Assembly (NCBI GenBank): GCA_963809175.1 | Contig: CAWEIK010000001.1 | Span: forward strand, 1,240,001-1,304,000 | DNA from: JACCTU01 sp963809175 | Lineage (GTDB): Bacteria > Actinomycetota > Thermoleophilia > Gaiellales > Gaiellaceae | Length of the DNA: 64,000 nt | Direction: 5' to 3' | The notes under the pieces: model-generated | The model's input: the letters and a program-made list of their open reading frames with translations, nothing else | The model's database searches: none | Told to the model about the DNA's origin: nothing | Translations under genes and position numbers: made by a program | Part shown: positions 27,679 to 36,702 of the stretch, piece after piece | Position numbering within the stretch: position 1 is the first letter of the stretch | Layout: each line of letters begins with the position of its first letter

Positions 27679-27684
27679 TATGCT
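27679..27684 (+). promoter_or_regulatory. -10 element of the glycosyltransferase gene (leaderless type)
   Basis: TATGCT, then 6 bases, then the GTG start at 27691. Confidence 0.55.
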
Positions 27685-27690
27685 GGCCGC

Positions 27691-28843
27691 GTGAAGGTCG
27701 GGATCGTCGTCCCGTACTCGTGGTCGTTCTGGGGCGCGGTCGTGGAGCACGCCGAGCTCCAGGCGGAGGCGCTGCGGGCGGCTCGGCTTCGACGTGCGCA
27801 CGATCATGGGCAACGACCCGCCGGGCAGCTTCACGCGCGCGCTCCACCCGCGGCTCGGCCGGCACGGCAGCCCGCCCGCCGGACGTGATCCCGGTCGGCC
27901 GCTCGGTGATCGTCCCGGCGAACGGCTCGCTGCCGAACATCATCCTCAGCCCGCGCGCGATCTCCGCGCATGCGGCGGGTGCTCGAGCGCGAGCGCTTCG
28001 ACGTCCTGCACCTGCACGAGCCGATGACGCCCGCGATCTGCGTCGCCGCGCTCTCGCTCGCGCGGTGCCCGGTCGTCGCCACGTTCCACGCGTCGGGCGA
28101 GCTCGGCTGGATGCGCTACGCGATGCCGGTCTGGGGCGTTCCTGCTCGACCGGATCGACCACCGGATCGCGGTCTCGGAGCAGGCACGCGACTCGGCCGC
28201 GCGCTGGCTGCCCGGCGCGTACGAGATCGTCCCGAACGGCGTGCTCGATCCCGCCCGAGGCCGATCCCGGCGGCCGCGAGCACCGCGTCGCGTTCGTCGG
28301 CCGGCACGAGCCGCGCAAGGGCCTGCACGTGCTGCTGCGCGCCTGGCCGGAGATGCACGCCGCGACCGGCGCGCGGCTGCGGCTGATCGGCGCCGACCCG
28401 CTCGCCGTCCGGCTGCTGCATCGCGCGCCTCGGCGTGTCCGACCGAGGGCATCGACGTGCTCGGCTTCCTCTCCCAGGACGAGCTGACCGCCGAGCTGCT
28501 GGCGGCGAAGGCGCTCGTGGCGCCGTCGCTCGGCGGCGAGAGCTTCGGCATGGTGCTCACGCGCGCCTTCGCGTGCGCGACGCCGGTCGTCGCGTCGGAC
28601 ATCCCCGGCTACCGCGACGTGATGACCGACGAGACGGGCGTCTCCGTCCCGCCCGGCGACCCGGCGCGCTCGCGCAGGCGCTGGTCGGCGATGCTCGAGG
28701 ACGAGCCGCGACGGCGCGCGCTCGGCGCCGCCGCGCGCGAGCTCGCGCCGCGAGCGCTACGGGTGGGAGACGATCGCGCGAGCGGCTCGTCGGGATCTAC
28801 GAGCTCGTCACCGGACGACCCGGGTCGGCGGCGCGCGGCGTGA
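27691..28843 (+). CDS. Family-4 glycosyltransferase, PimA-like (many frame breaks)
   Basis: Read across frames, the protein starts VKVGIVVPYSWSFWGAVVEH, close to phosphatidylinositol mannosyltransferase starts. It continues with TIMGNDPPGSFTRALHP, VLHLHEPMTPAICVAAL, ATFHASGELGW, AVSEQARD, the nucleotide-sugar part VAFVGRHEPRKGLHVLLRAW and the E-x7-E type segment APSLGGESFGMVLTRAFACA, then GYRDVM. This is a GT-B retaining enzyme that probably mannosylates a lipid at the inner membrane face. About nine or ten inserted bases, roughly one per 90-180 bp (for example near 27876, 27969, 28138, 28247, 28427, 28444), break the frame. All conserved blocks survive. It heads a set with a flippase-like gene and glycerate kinase. 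Confidence 0.8.
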
Positions 28844-28864
28844 GGCGCTCCTGCCGCCGCCTGG

Positions 28865-29892
28865 GTGCGCGCGGCGCTCGTGCTCGCGCTGCTCGGCGCC
28901 GCGGTCGCGCTGCTCTGGTGGCGCGGGCCGGAGTGGGAGCTCGTCGCGGACGCGTTCGAGCTCGTCGACTGGAGCGTGGATCTCGCGGCGATCGTCCTCA
29001 ACCTGCTGTCCGTGCTCGTACGCGCGCTCGCCTGGCGGACGGTCGATCGAACGAGGCGCTGCCGCCGCCACACCCGCGGTTCCGCCACGTCTTCTCCGCG
29101 TTCGGGGTCGGCCTGCTCGGCAACGCGGTGCTGCCCGCGCGCACCGGCGAGCTCGCGCGGGTCGCGTGCTGAAGCGTCGCCTGCCGCGGCGTCGCGGCAC
29201 GGGCGACGCTCGCCGGCACGGTCTTCGCGCACCGCGTCTTCGACGTCGTCGCGGTGGTGCTGCTCGTCCTCTACGTGCTGCTCACGGCGCGGATCCCGGC
29301 CTGGGCCGTGACGAGCCTCGTGATCGTGGTCGGCGCTCGGCGCGGTACTGCTCGCGATCGCGTTCATGGCGGCGCGCGCGGCACACGACCACGTCGGTCG
29401 ACGAGCTCGCCGCCGCGCGCCGCTGGCGATGGCGCGGCACGGCCTCGGTGTGCTGCGGGCGCCGCTCGCGCCGGCTCGGCGATCCTGTCCCAGTGCATCG
29501 GCTGGTTGTTCCAGCTGCTCGCGGTCTGGGCGGCGATGCATGCCTTCGACATCGACGAGCCGTTCGCCGGCCGCCGGGCTCGTCCTGCTGCTGATGAACG
29601 TCGCGACGATCTTCCCGCTCTGGCCGGGCAACGTCGGCCTGCTCCAGGCGGCGGTCGCGTTGCCGCTCGTTCCGTACGGCATCACGTACGCGCACGGGCT
29701 TCGCCTTCGGGATCGGCCTGCAGGCGATCGAGATGTCGGTCGGCGTCGGCGTCGGGCTCGTCTTCCTCGCACGCGAGAGGGCTCTCGTTCGCGACGCTGC
29801 GGCAGATGGAGGAGCCGAAGCCGAGGCCGAGCCGGAGCCCGTGCCGTCGAGGCGGTGGAGGGTCCCGCGGCGCGCTCGCTGCGCCTGGCTAG
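28865..29892 (+). CDS. YbhN/AglD-type membrane protein (UPF0104, flippase-like; many frame breaks)
   Basis: Several membrane helices are readable across frames: VRAALVLALLGAAVALLWW, SVDLAAIVLNLLSVLVRALA, VFDVVAVVLLVLYVLLTARI, ILSQCIGWLFQLLAVWAAMH, LVLLLMNVATIFPLWPGNVG. The family hallmark VGLLGNAVLPARTGELAR is clear, as is NVGLLQAAVALPLVPYGI. The family includes lysylphosphatidylglycerol synthetase membrane domains and AglD-linked proteins and is often beside glycosyltransferases, where a role in lipid-linked glycan movement is suspected but not shown. Exact end is uncertain because of at least six inserted bases; it overlaps the glycerate kinase start. Confidence 0.72.
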
Positions 29893-30767
29893 CCTCAAGG
29901 GCGTCCTCGACGCGCTCGCCGCCGCGCGCGGCGCTGCGCGAGGGGTTTCGGCTCGGCGGGCGTCGACTGCGACGAGCTGCCGGTCGCCGACGGCGGGGAG
30001 GGGACGCTCGACGTCACGCTCGCCGGCGGAGCGGCGCGCGGCGCAGGTCGAGGACGCGTTCGGCCGCGCCCCGGACGGCGCGCTGGCTCTCCTCCCCGAC
30101 GGGACGGCGGTCGTCGAGGCGGCGGAGGCGATCCCGCTCGACCCCGGGCGGCTCGACGTCCGGCCCGCCTCGAGCCGCGGCCTCGGGGAGCTCCTCGGCA
30201 GGTGGCCGGAGCTCGCGCGGGCTGTCGTCGGGCTCGGCGGGACGGCGAACATGGACGCAGGCGCGGGGCTGCTCGAGGTGCTGGGCGCGCTGCCCGTGCC
30301 GACGCGGGTCGCCTGCGACGTCGACGCACGCTCGCCGACGCGCCGCGGCTGTTCGGCCCGCAGAAGGGCGCGACGCCCGACCACGTCGCGGAGCTCGAGC
30401 GGCGGCTCGCGGCGATCCCGGCGCCGTCGCGGACGTCCCGGCGGCGGCGCGGCCGGCGGCCTCGGCGCGGCGCTCGCCTCGCTCGGCGCCGAGCTCGTCG
30501 CCGGGCGCGGCGCTCGTGCTCGACGCGCTCGGCTTCGATCCGCCGGCCCTACGACCTCGTCGTCACCGGCGAGGGAACGGTCGACGCGACGACGCCCGCG
30601 GGCAAGGCCCCGGCGGTCGGCGCGCCGCTGCCGCGGCGCGGGCGTCCGCTGCGTCGTCTTCGGCGGCCGCGTGCTCGCGGCGAGGCGGTACCGCTCTCGG
30701 GCGACCCGACGGGCCTATGTGGATCTCAGGAGCTGGTATGCGGCTCGGTCTGGGCACGACGATTGAC
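29855..30767 (+). CDS. Glycerate kinase (GlxK/GarK family; many frame breaks)
   Basis: Family blocks appear in order across frames: SLKGVLDALAAAR near the N-terminus, DELPVADGGEGTLDV, VVGLGGTANMDAGAGLLEVLG, the CDVDA region, RLFGPQKGATPDHVAELERR, GGLGAALASLGAELV, DLVVTGEGTVDATTPAGKAP and VVFGGRVLA. It phosphorylates D-glycerate to 2- or 3-phosphoglycerate. At least eight inserted bases break the frame; the start (GTG near 29855) and the end are approximate. It follows the flippase-like gene directly. Confidence 0.75.
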
Positions 30768-31057
30768 GTGAAGAGACTCTCTGGGAGCCGGAGGCCGTGC
30801 GAGCCGTTGCTCGAGCGGAGACGGTCGCGCGTGCTCGGCGGGCCGACCCGCACGAGCTCGGCGCGCCGACGCGCCCCTCGCGGTTCGGGTCGTGCTCGTC
30901 GCGGACTCGAACGCGAGCTCGCTCGCGTCCTCGAACGAGTCGGCCGTGTGCCGGAGTCAGCGTCTGCCGAGCGTGGAGCGTCGCGCTCTCGTGCACGCAT
31001 AGGACTGCCCGGCCGCATGGCTCTGGCACGCGCCATGCTGTCGACCTTTCGTCCGAG
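30768..31057. other. Unassigned stretch between convergent genes
   Basis: The plus strand can be read as an Arg-rich open frame, with one short piece (VRVVLVADSN) that looks like the start of a receiver domain after shifting frame. With so many inserted bases nearby I do not call a gene. Confidence 0.3.
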
Positions 31058-31490
31058 CTAGGCCGGCGGCCTTGGGGCGGCGTCGCCCGATCGAGGCGCT
31101 GAGAGCTGCTTCGCGAGCGCCTGGAGCAGCTCCCAGGCGATGCGGGCCGTTCGTCTCGACGATCGGCCGGAACTCCCAGAACGTGATCCCGAAGCAGCGG
31201 AGCTCGGTGTGCGCCGTCACGGTCGCCGTCCGGTCGCCCTGCGATCAGCGCGATCTCGCCGAAGTAGTCGCCCGCGCCGAGCGTCCGCGCTCCTCGCCGC
31301 GGACGGTCACGGCCGCCTCGCCCTCCTCGATCACGAAGAAGCCGACACCGCCCTGGCCCTCCGGCGCGATCGTCTCGCCCGGCGCGAAGCGTGCGCTCCT
31401 TGATCGACGCGCGCGACGTCTCGAGCTCGGCCCGGTCGAGGCCGGAGAAGAGGGGAACCGCTGGAGGAGGTCGGTCGCGTCGGGCGCCAC
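31058..31490 (-). CDS. Cyclic-nucleotide-binding-domain protein (frame breaks)
   Basis: About 140 residues, essentially a single CNMP_BD fold. VAPDATDLLQRFPLFSGLD is followed by FAPGETIAPEGQGGVGFFVI, EEGEAAVTVRGEERG, a phosphate-binding-cassette region readable as GAGDYFGEIALIAGDRTATV across frames, TAHTELRC and the last helix AWELLQALAKQLS. No DNA-binding domain follows, so it is not a CRP-type factor; such small proteins may modulate partners. Several inserted bases break it. It is last in the leftward cluster after xseA and xseB. Stop at 31058-31060. Confidence 0.7.
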
Positions 31491-31506
31491 GGTGGCGACG
31501 ATCCTA

Positions 31507-31716
31507 TCACGCCCGGCTCGACGGCCGCTCCGCCGCGCGAGCTCCTCGATCTGGCCCTGCGCCGCGTCGAGCTCGCCCGGCAGACGCGGTAGAGCTCCTC
31601 GCCGCGCTCCCAGAGCGCGAGCGTCTCGTCGAGCCGCGCCTGGCCGCGCTCGAGCCGCTCGACGATCTGCTCCAGCTCCCGCTGGGCCTCCTCGAAGGTC
31701 GGCTCCGCGTCAGCCG
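31507..31716 (-). CDS. xseB: Exodeoxyribonuclease VII small subunit (frame-broken, start unclear)
   Basis: A short coiled protein matching XseB: PTFEEAQRELEQIVERLERG, then QARLDETLALWERGEELYR, then QIEEL near the end. It directly follows xseA and belongs to the same enzyme, which degrades single-stranded DNA to oligonucleotides. No standard start codon is visible upstream of DAEPTFEEA, probably because of inserted bases, so the 5' end is approximate. The stop is TGA at 31507-31509 after one frame correction. Confidence 0.72.
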   Translation of the reverse strand, partial: RLTRSRPSRRPSGSWSRSSSGSSAARRGSTRRSRSGSAARSSTASAGRARRGAGPDRGARAAERPSSRA

Positions 31717-32902
31717 CGGTCCTCGACGCGAGCGCCGAAGCCGCCCGCGGCGAGCTCGACGTCGACGCGCCGCCCGCGCTCGACCTCGGAGGTCGACCGC
31801 ACGATCGGCTGGGCGCGGACGATCGCGTACCCGCGCTCGAGCGTCGCGCGCGGCGACAGCGCGCGCAGCCGCGCGGCGCGGCTCGAGGCGCCGCACGCCT
31901 TCGCTCGACGAGCGCGGGGCGCGACGCAGGCGCGCGTGCAGCGCGTCCGCGCTCGGCCGTGCGCTCGAGCGCGAGCGCCGGCCGCGCGCAGGCGTGCGGC
32001 CGCGCGTGCGCCCGCTCGCGCTCGCGCTCGACGCGTGCGCGCGCACAGCGTGCGAGCGAGGTCCGCGCGCGTCGAGCCGCGCGCGAGCTCGCCCGTCCGG
32101 GACGACGAGCCTTCGCCGCCGCCGTCGGCGTCGATGCGCGGACGTCGGCGGCGAGGTCGCAGAGCGGCGTGTCCTGCTCGTGGCCGACGGCGGAGACGAC
32201 CGGCACGGGGCAGGCGGCGATCGCGCGGACGAGCCGCTCGTCGCTGAACGGCAGCAGGTCCTCGAAGCTGCCGCCGCCGCGCGCGACGACGATGACGTCC
32301 ACCTCCGGCTCGGCCGCAGCCGCGCGAGCGCGCGACGACCGCGGCAGCCGCGCGCGGCCCCTGCACGTACGTCTCCGCGACGAGCACGCGCGCTGCCGGG
32401 AACCGGGTCGTCGGCGGATCACGTCGCGCTTCGCTGCGGCGTCGTTCCCGGTGACGAGCCCGATCCGGCGCGGGAGGCACGCGGCAGCGGCCGCTTGCGC
32501 TCCGCCGCGAACAGGCCCTCGGCGGCGAGCGTCCCCTTCAGGCGCTCCAGCCGCGCGAGATGGTCGCCGAGGCCGAACCGCTCGATCGAGAGCGCGCGGA
32601 GGCGAAGTCGCCCGCGCCTCGAACAGCTCCGGGCGGCCGAAGACGTGCACGCGCTCGCCGTCGCGAGGTCGAGCCGGAGCGCGTCGAACGCGACCGCGCG
32701 CATCGCGACGGGGAGGCACGAGCCGTCCGGCGGGGTCCTTCAGCGTGAGGAAGACGCTCTGCCACGCCTCTGGCGCCGCAGCTCGGTGACCTCGCCCTCG
32801 ACCCACACCGTCGGCAGCCGCGAGCCAGTCCGCGACGCCGCGGTTGAACGAGGCGACGGTGTAGACCTTGCGGTCGCCGTACTCGATCGCCTCGACCTTC
32901 AC
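31710..32902 (-). CDS. xseA: Exodeoxyribonuclease VII large subunit (many frame breaks)
   Basis: GTG 32902 gives VKVEAIEYGDRKVYTVASFN, then the OB-fold region (WQSVFLTLKDP, RVHVFGRPELFEARG). The catalytic domain has RIGLVTGNDAAAKRDVIRR, ARVLVAETYVQGPRAAAAVV, DVIVVARGGGSFEDLLPFSD, VVSAVGHEQDTPLCDLAADV and RASTPTAAA, and the C-terminus has LERGYAIVR. These are the conserved XseA blocks (GRGGGS-like and VGHExD). About ten inserted bases break the frame; no conserved block is missing. It sits in a leftward cluster with a coiled-coil membrane protein upstream and xseB downstream. Confidence 0.82.
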
Positions 32903-32921
32903 GGCCGCAGCTAGGGGTGCG

Positions 32922-33113
32922 CTAGAGCAGGATCTCCGCGGCCGTGTGGGCTCGCAGCCCTGGCGGATGAGCTCGACGGCTCGGTGCAGGTCGATCTCGG
33001 TCGCCGCGAGGCGTTCTGCGAGGTGCAGCGGATAGCCGGCCTCGATCAGGACGTGAAGGCGCCAGCTCTCGACCTTGATTGCTCGCTCTGCGGTTCGATC
33101 CGGGGTCGCTCAT
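32922..33113 (-). CDS. Small uncharacterised protein, about 64 residues
   Basis: From ATG 33113 it reads MSDP, then after removing inserted bases AERAIKVESWRLHVLIEAGY, PLHLAERLAATEIDLHRAVE, LIRQG and an end HTAAEILL. It is rich in helices and ends 20 bases before xseA. Short helical proteins of this kind are common in actinobacteria, but I do not recognise a family. The coherent, non-random sequence argues that it is real. Confidence 0.5.
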   Translation of the reverse strand: MSDPGSNRRASNQGRELAPSRPDRGRLSAAPRRTPRGDRDRPAPSRRAHPPGLRAHTAAEILL

Positions 33114-33220
33114 GGCGCGCCGTTCGTGTTCCCGGAGACGATCCCTCCCCGCGATGATGGGCTGCGCAGCTCGCGATGGGGGCGGCAGCCGGGCCGCGAG
33201 GGCGGCGCGATCGGCGTCAT
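33110..33220 (-). CDS. Possible 36-residue ORF with start/stop overlaps on both sides
   Basis: MTPIAPPSRPGCRPHRELRS followed by 16 residues. Its ATG overlaps the stop of the coiled-coil gene (TGATG), and its stop overlaps the ATG of the 64-residue gene (ATGA). Overlaps at both ends suggest a real cistron, but the region is full of inserted bases, so the protein sequence itself is not reliable. Confidence 0.25.
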   Translation of the reverse strand: MTPIAPPSRPGCRPHRELRSPSSRGGIVSGNTNGAP

Positions 33221-34617
33221 CAGTCGCGTGCGATCCGCCGGGACGCGCGCTCCCTGGAGTCCTCGGCTCGCACCACTGCAGCGCTCCGGCGAGCGAGCCC
33301 TCGCGCCGGGCGAGCCCTCGCGGGCGCGCGCGTACGCTCGTCGATGCGGCGACCGAGCTCGGCAGGCGTGCCTCCATCACGGCGCGCTCGGCGTCCGCGT
33401 CGGCCAGCAACGCCTGCAGGCGCCGGATCATCTCGGCTCGGCTCGCAGACGCCGCTCGAGCGGCGATCGCTCGGCGCGCTGCCGCTCGAGCGTCTCGTCG
33501 ACCAGCGCGACCCGGCGCTCGAGCCGCTGCACGCCGGCGTCGCCGACCTGGAAGGTGGTCGGCGAGGACCGTCTCGCCTCGCGCGCGAGCGTCTCGACGG
33601 CGCGGTCGAGCTCGCGCGCCAGGCGGCGGGCGGCGTCCTCGCGGGCGCTGCGGATCACGTCCGTGAACTGCTGCGAGGCGGCGTCGGCGAAGCTCGGACG
33701 GCGCGCTCGTTCGAGCGCTCGAGCTGCTCGAGCGCACGCGCTCGACGTCGGCCAGGCCGGCCGCGATCCGCTGCGTCGCCTCGAGCTCCTCGCGCTCGAT
33801 CCGCTCGCCGAGCTCGCGCTCGCGCCGCCGCAGCCGCTCGTTGAGCTCGTGCAGCGCGCGTCGTCGCTCGGTGGCGTGGGACTCGAGCTCCGCCGTCGAC
33901 TGCGCCGACCTGCTCGGCCGCGCGCCCGAGCTCCTCGCGCAGCCGCGCGATCGCGGCCCGCTGCTCCTCGCTGCCCGCGGCGAGCCGGTCGACGTCCGCG
34001 GCGATGCGCGCCTCGGTCTCGGCGATCAGCTCGTGCCGCTTCGCCGAGCCCTCGACCTGCGCCCGAGGTGCTGCTGCGCGCTCGAGGTCCTCGACCCAGC
34101 CCGCGAGCCGGCTCTCGACGCGCCGCTGCGGTCGCGAGCGACTCGGCGAGCTCGCCGCGGCGCGGCGCCTCTCGCGCGAGGAGTGAGCCCCGTCGCTCCT
34201 CGGCGATCCGGCGCTCCTCCTCGCCGACGAGCGAGATCGTGTCGGCCCGCGAGATCCGCGCGACGAGTCGCTCGAGCTCGGCGGCGTTCTCCTCCGAGCG
34301 CCTCCGATCGTTCAGCGTGCGCAGGCGCTCCGGGCCGGCGGCATTGGCCTCGAGCCGCGGCGCGCGGACCAGGCGCGGGAGCGGCACGCGCCGAGCCCGG
34401 CGAGGGCGGCGCTCGTGAGCCCGCCCGCGCGAGCAGCGCGAGCTCCGGGTCGAGGGCGAAGACCATCCAGGCGGCAGCGGCTCCCGACCCGGCGAGCGCG
34501 GCGAGAGCAAGCGCGGTGCGCCTGGCAGCCGGCCGCCGCCGCGAGCGCGACCGACGCGGCGAGCAGGAGGATCGCGACGACGAAGCCGATCGAGAACGCG
34601 GCGTCCACGGTCGACAT
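33220..34617 (-). CDS. Membrane-anchored coiled-coil protein, function unknown (many frame breaks)
   Basis: ATG 34617 gives MSTVDAAFSIGFVVAILLLA, a membrane segment, then a second hydrophobic stretch (GGLTSAALAGLGA). The remaining 350 or so residues are coiled coil rich in Glu, Arg, Ala and Leu (NAAELERLVARISRADTISL, ERRIAEERRGSLLAREAPRR, HELIAETEARIAADVDRLAA, ERELGERIEREELEATQRIA). The organisation recalls the N-terminal part of RNase Y or RmuC, but no KH, HD or nuclease domain is visible. After frame repair it seems to end RIARD at 33220. It is first in the leftward cluster leading to xseA. Confidence 0.55.
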
Positions 34618-34629
34618 GGTAGGCGCTTC

Positions 34630-34635
34630 TATCCT
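34630..34635 (+). promoter_or_regulatory. -10 element of the hypothetical gene at 34642 (leaderless type)
   Basis: TATCCT, 6 bases, then GTG at 34642. The divergent coiled-coil gene starts at 34617, so its promoter overlaps here. Confidence 0.5.
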
Positions 34636-34641
34636 GGCGCC

Positions 34642-35481
34642 GTGGGGCTGGTCGAGGAGCTCGACCGGGTCGCGGCGGCCGCGGCTGTGCACGCTTCCGA
34701 CGGCGAAGGTGGTGGCGGCGTGCTCGCGGCCGAGCCGGTCGGGCGCCGGCGTCTACCTGTGCGCGTACGAGGGCGGCGAGACTCGCGCGTGGCTCGCCCT
34801 CGACGGGACGGCGCGCCGATCGCGACCGCGGGCTCGTGCGCGACGCGGCCTCGATCGCCGCGCTCTGCGAGGTCGCCGTCGAGGTGGCCGGCGGAGGCGA
34901 CCTGGAGGAGCTGCGGGCGCGGCTCGTCACGGTTCGCCTGACGGAGGCCCGTCGGGGATCGAGGAGGCGGAGGAGGCCGCGCTCGCGCTCGAGCGGGTGG
35001 TCGGCGCGGCGCCGCGGCTCGCCTCGCCGGCGTACCTCGACGCCGTCGGCGCGGCCACGCTGCGGCTGGAGCACGCGCTCGGGAGGACGGGCCGTCGCCG
35101 TTCGCCGCCGCGATGCGGCAGGCCGTGGCTCGTCGACGAGCTCACGGTCGAGGTCGAGTCGGGTTACAAGGTGCCGCTGGAGGGACGGGCGTGGAAGGCG
35201 GCTTCGGATTTCCGTTCGGCGGCGACCCCGAGGAGCTCATGCGAGGGCTCCGCGAGTTCGCCGAGCAGCAGGCCGAGTCGGTGCACGAGGCGCAGCGCGA
35301 GCAGTTCGCGACGCTGACGCTGAACACGGCGGTCGAGCTGACGGCCGCCGCGCTTACAGCGGAACCTCGAGGTGCGGCCGGGGAGCAGGCGGAGTCGCTG
35401 CGGGACGCGATGCAGGTGCTTTTCCCCGAGGCGGTGGCGCTCGTCAGCGCCGCGCGCCAGGGCTTCATGCGCGAGGGGTGA
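34642..35481 (+). CDS. Uncharacterised protein (frame breaks; possibly two genes)
   Basis: Read across frames: VGLVEELDRVAAAAAVHASD, GAGVYLCAYEGGETRAWLAL, VRDAASIAALCEVAVEVAGG, DLEELRARLVTVRLTEA, ASPAYLDAVGAATLRLEHAL, VDELTVEVESGYKVPLEG, then VEGGFGFPFGGDPEELMRGL and a helical end (EQAESLRDAMQVLFPEAVAL). No family is recognised. A GGAGGG ribosome site lies just before GTG 35191, which would make the last 96 residues a separate gene. But no stop for the first part is seen, so one protein of about 275 residues is equally possible. Confidence 0.5.
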
Positions 35482-35499
35482 CCTGCCGATAGAGAGGGC

Positions 35500-36680
35500 G
35501 TGCGCCGCCTTCTCGGCACGATCCTGCTCGCGCTTGCGCTCGCCCCGGCTGCGCAGGCGGACTCCAACCTGCTCGTCGGGATCGTCGACGACCAGCTCAA
35601 GTGGACCGCCCATCCGAAGCCGGCGACAGCCGCGCTTCGCGACCTCGGGATCGGGGCTGGGTTCCGCTGACCTGGCGCCGCGGCAGCTCGAAGCTGACCC
35701 GCAACGACCTCGTGACCATGAACCGCGTGGTCGGCGCGACGTTCCCGATGCGGATCGTCCTGACCGTCGCCGGCCCCGCGCGCGAGGCGCCGAAGACCGA
35801 CGCCGAGCGCAGCCAGTTCTGCACGTACGTCCGCGACGCGCTCTCGCGGTACCCGACGATCAACGACGTCACGATCTGGAACGAGGTCAACTCCAACGAC
35901 TTCTGGCAGCCGCAGTTCGCGAACGGCGCGAGCGTCGCGCCGGCCGAATACGCCTTGCTGCTCGCACGCTGCTACGACACGCTGAAGGCCGCGCGGCCCC
36001 GCCTGAACCTGATGACCGACACGTCGCCTCGCGGGAACGACAACCCGTACGCCGTCTCGAACGCGAGCCACTCGCCGGGGCTGTTCGTGCGGAAGCTCGG
36101 CGAGGCCTACCGCGCGATGGGACGCGAGCGCCCGTTGTTCGACAACGTCGGCCATCATCCGTACGGCGACTTCTCGCTCGAAAGTCCCTTCGCGAGGCAT
36201 CCGAACACCGGGTCGATCGGGCAGGGCGACTACGACAAGCTCGTGATCGCCTACGCCGAGGCGTTCGCCGGCACCGACCAGCCGACGATCGGCGGCGGTG
36301 CGCGCATCTACTACCTCGAGGACGGGTTCGAGACGACGGTCGACTCCGCGAAGCGGGGGCTCGACAACGGCGTCGAGCGCGCCCGCACCGTCGGGTCGGA
36401 AGCGCTGCACGCGGAGCAGCTCGTCGACGCGGTGCGCTTCGCGTACTGCCAGCCCTACGTCGCCTCGTTCTTCAACTTCCTCCTGACCGACGAGAAGCGG
36501 CTGGCCGGGTGGCAGTCGGGCGTGCTCTGGGCGGACGGCTCGAAGAAGCCCGCCTATGCGGCCCTGCGCGGCGTCACCCGCGAGGTGCGGTCGCGCACCG
36601 TCAACTGCGTGGCGCTGCGGAAGAAGGAGGCGGACACGCTTTCGGGCGGCTTCATCTTCCTGCCTCCCCGCAAGCCCTAG
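35500..36680 (+). CDS. Secreted glycoside-hydrolase-like TIM-barrel protein (frame break near 35660)
   Basis: GTG 35500 gives a signal peptide VRRLLGTILLALALAPAAQA, then a barrel start (NLLVGIVDDQLKW) and, after a frame break near 35660, VPLTWRRGSSKLTRNDLVTM. The segment DVTIWNEVNSNDFWQP has the Asn-Glu pair usual for the acid/base of clan-A glycosidases, and RERPLFDNVGHHPYGDFSLE follows. The nucleophile may be in the later LVIAYAEAFAGT or GGGARIYYLEDGFET part. About 390 residues. It is probably an exported glycosidase of uncertain substrate; loss of activity cannot be excluded. Confidence 0.65.
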
Positions 36681-36687
36681 GCATCTC

Positions 36688-36693
36688 TAGAAT
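36688..36693 (+). promoter_or_regulatory. Probable -10 element of the proline dehydrogenase gene
   Basis: TAGAAT, 9 bases before the TTG start at 36703. The spacing is slightly longer than in the other leaderless-type genes. Confidence 0.4.
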
Positions 36694-36702
36694 CGCCGCG
36701 GC

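Noticed and set aside
30797..31063. Response-regulator fragment on the plus strand
   Set aside because: Only about ten residues look receiver-like and several frame corrections are needed.
32922..34617. RNase Y gene
   Set aside because: Membrane segment plus coiled coil fits, but no KH or HD domain can be found in any frame.
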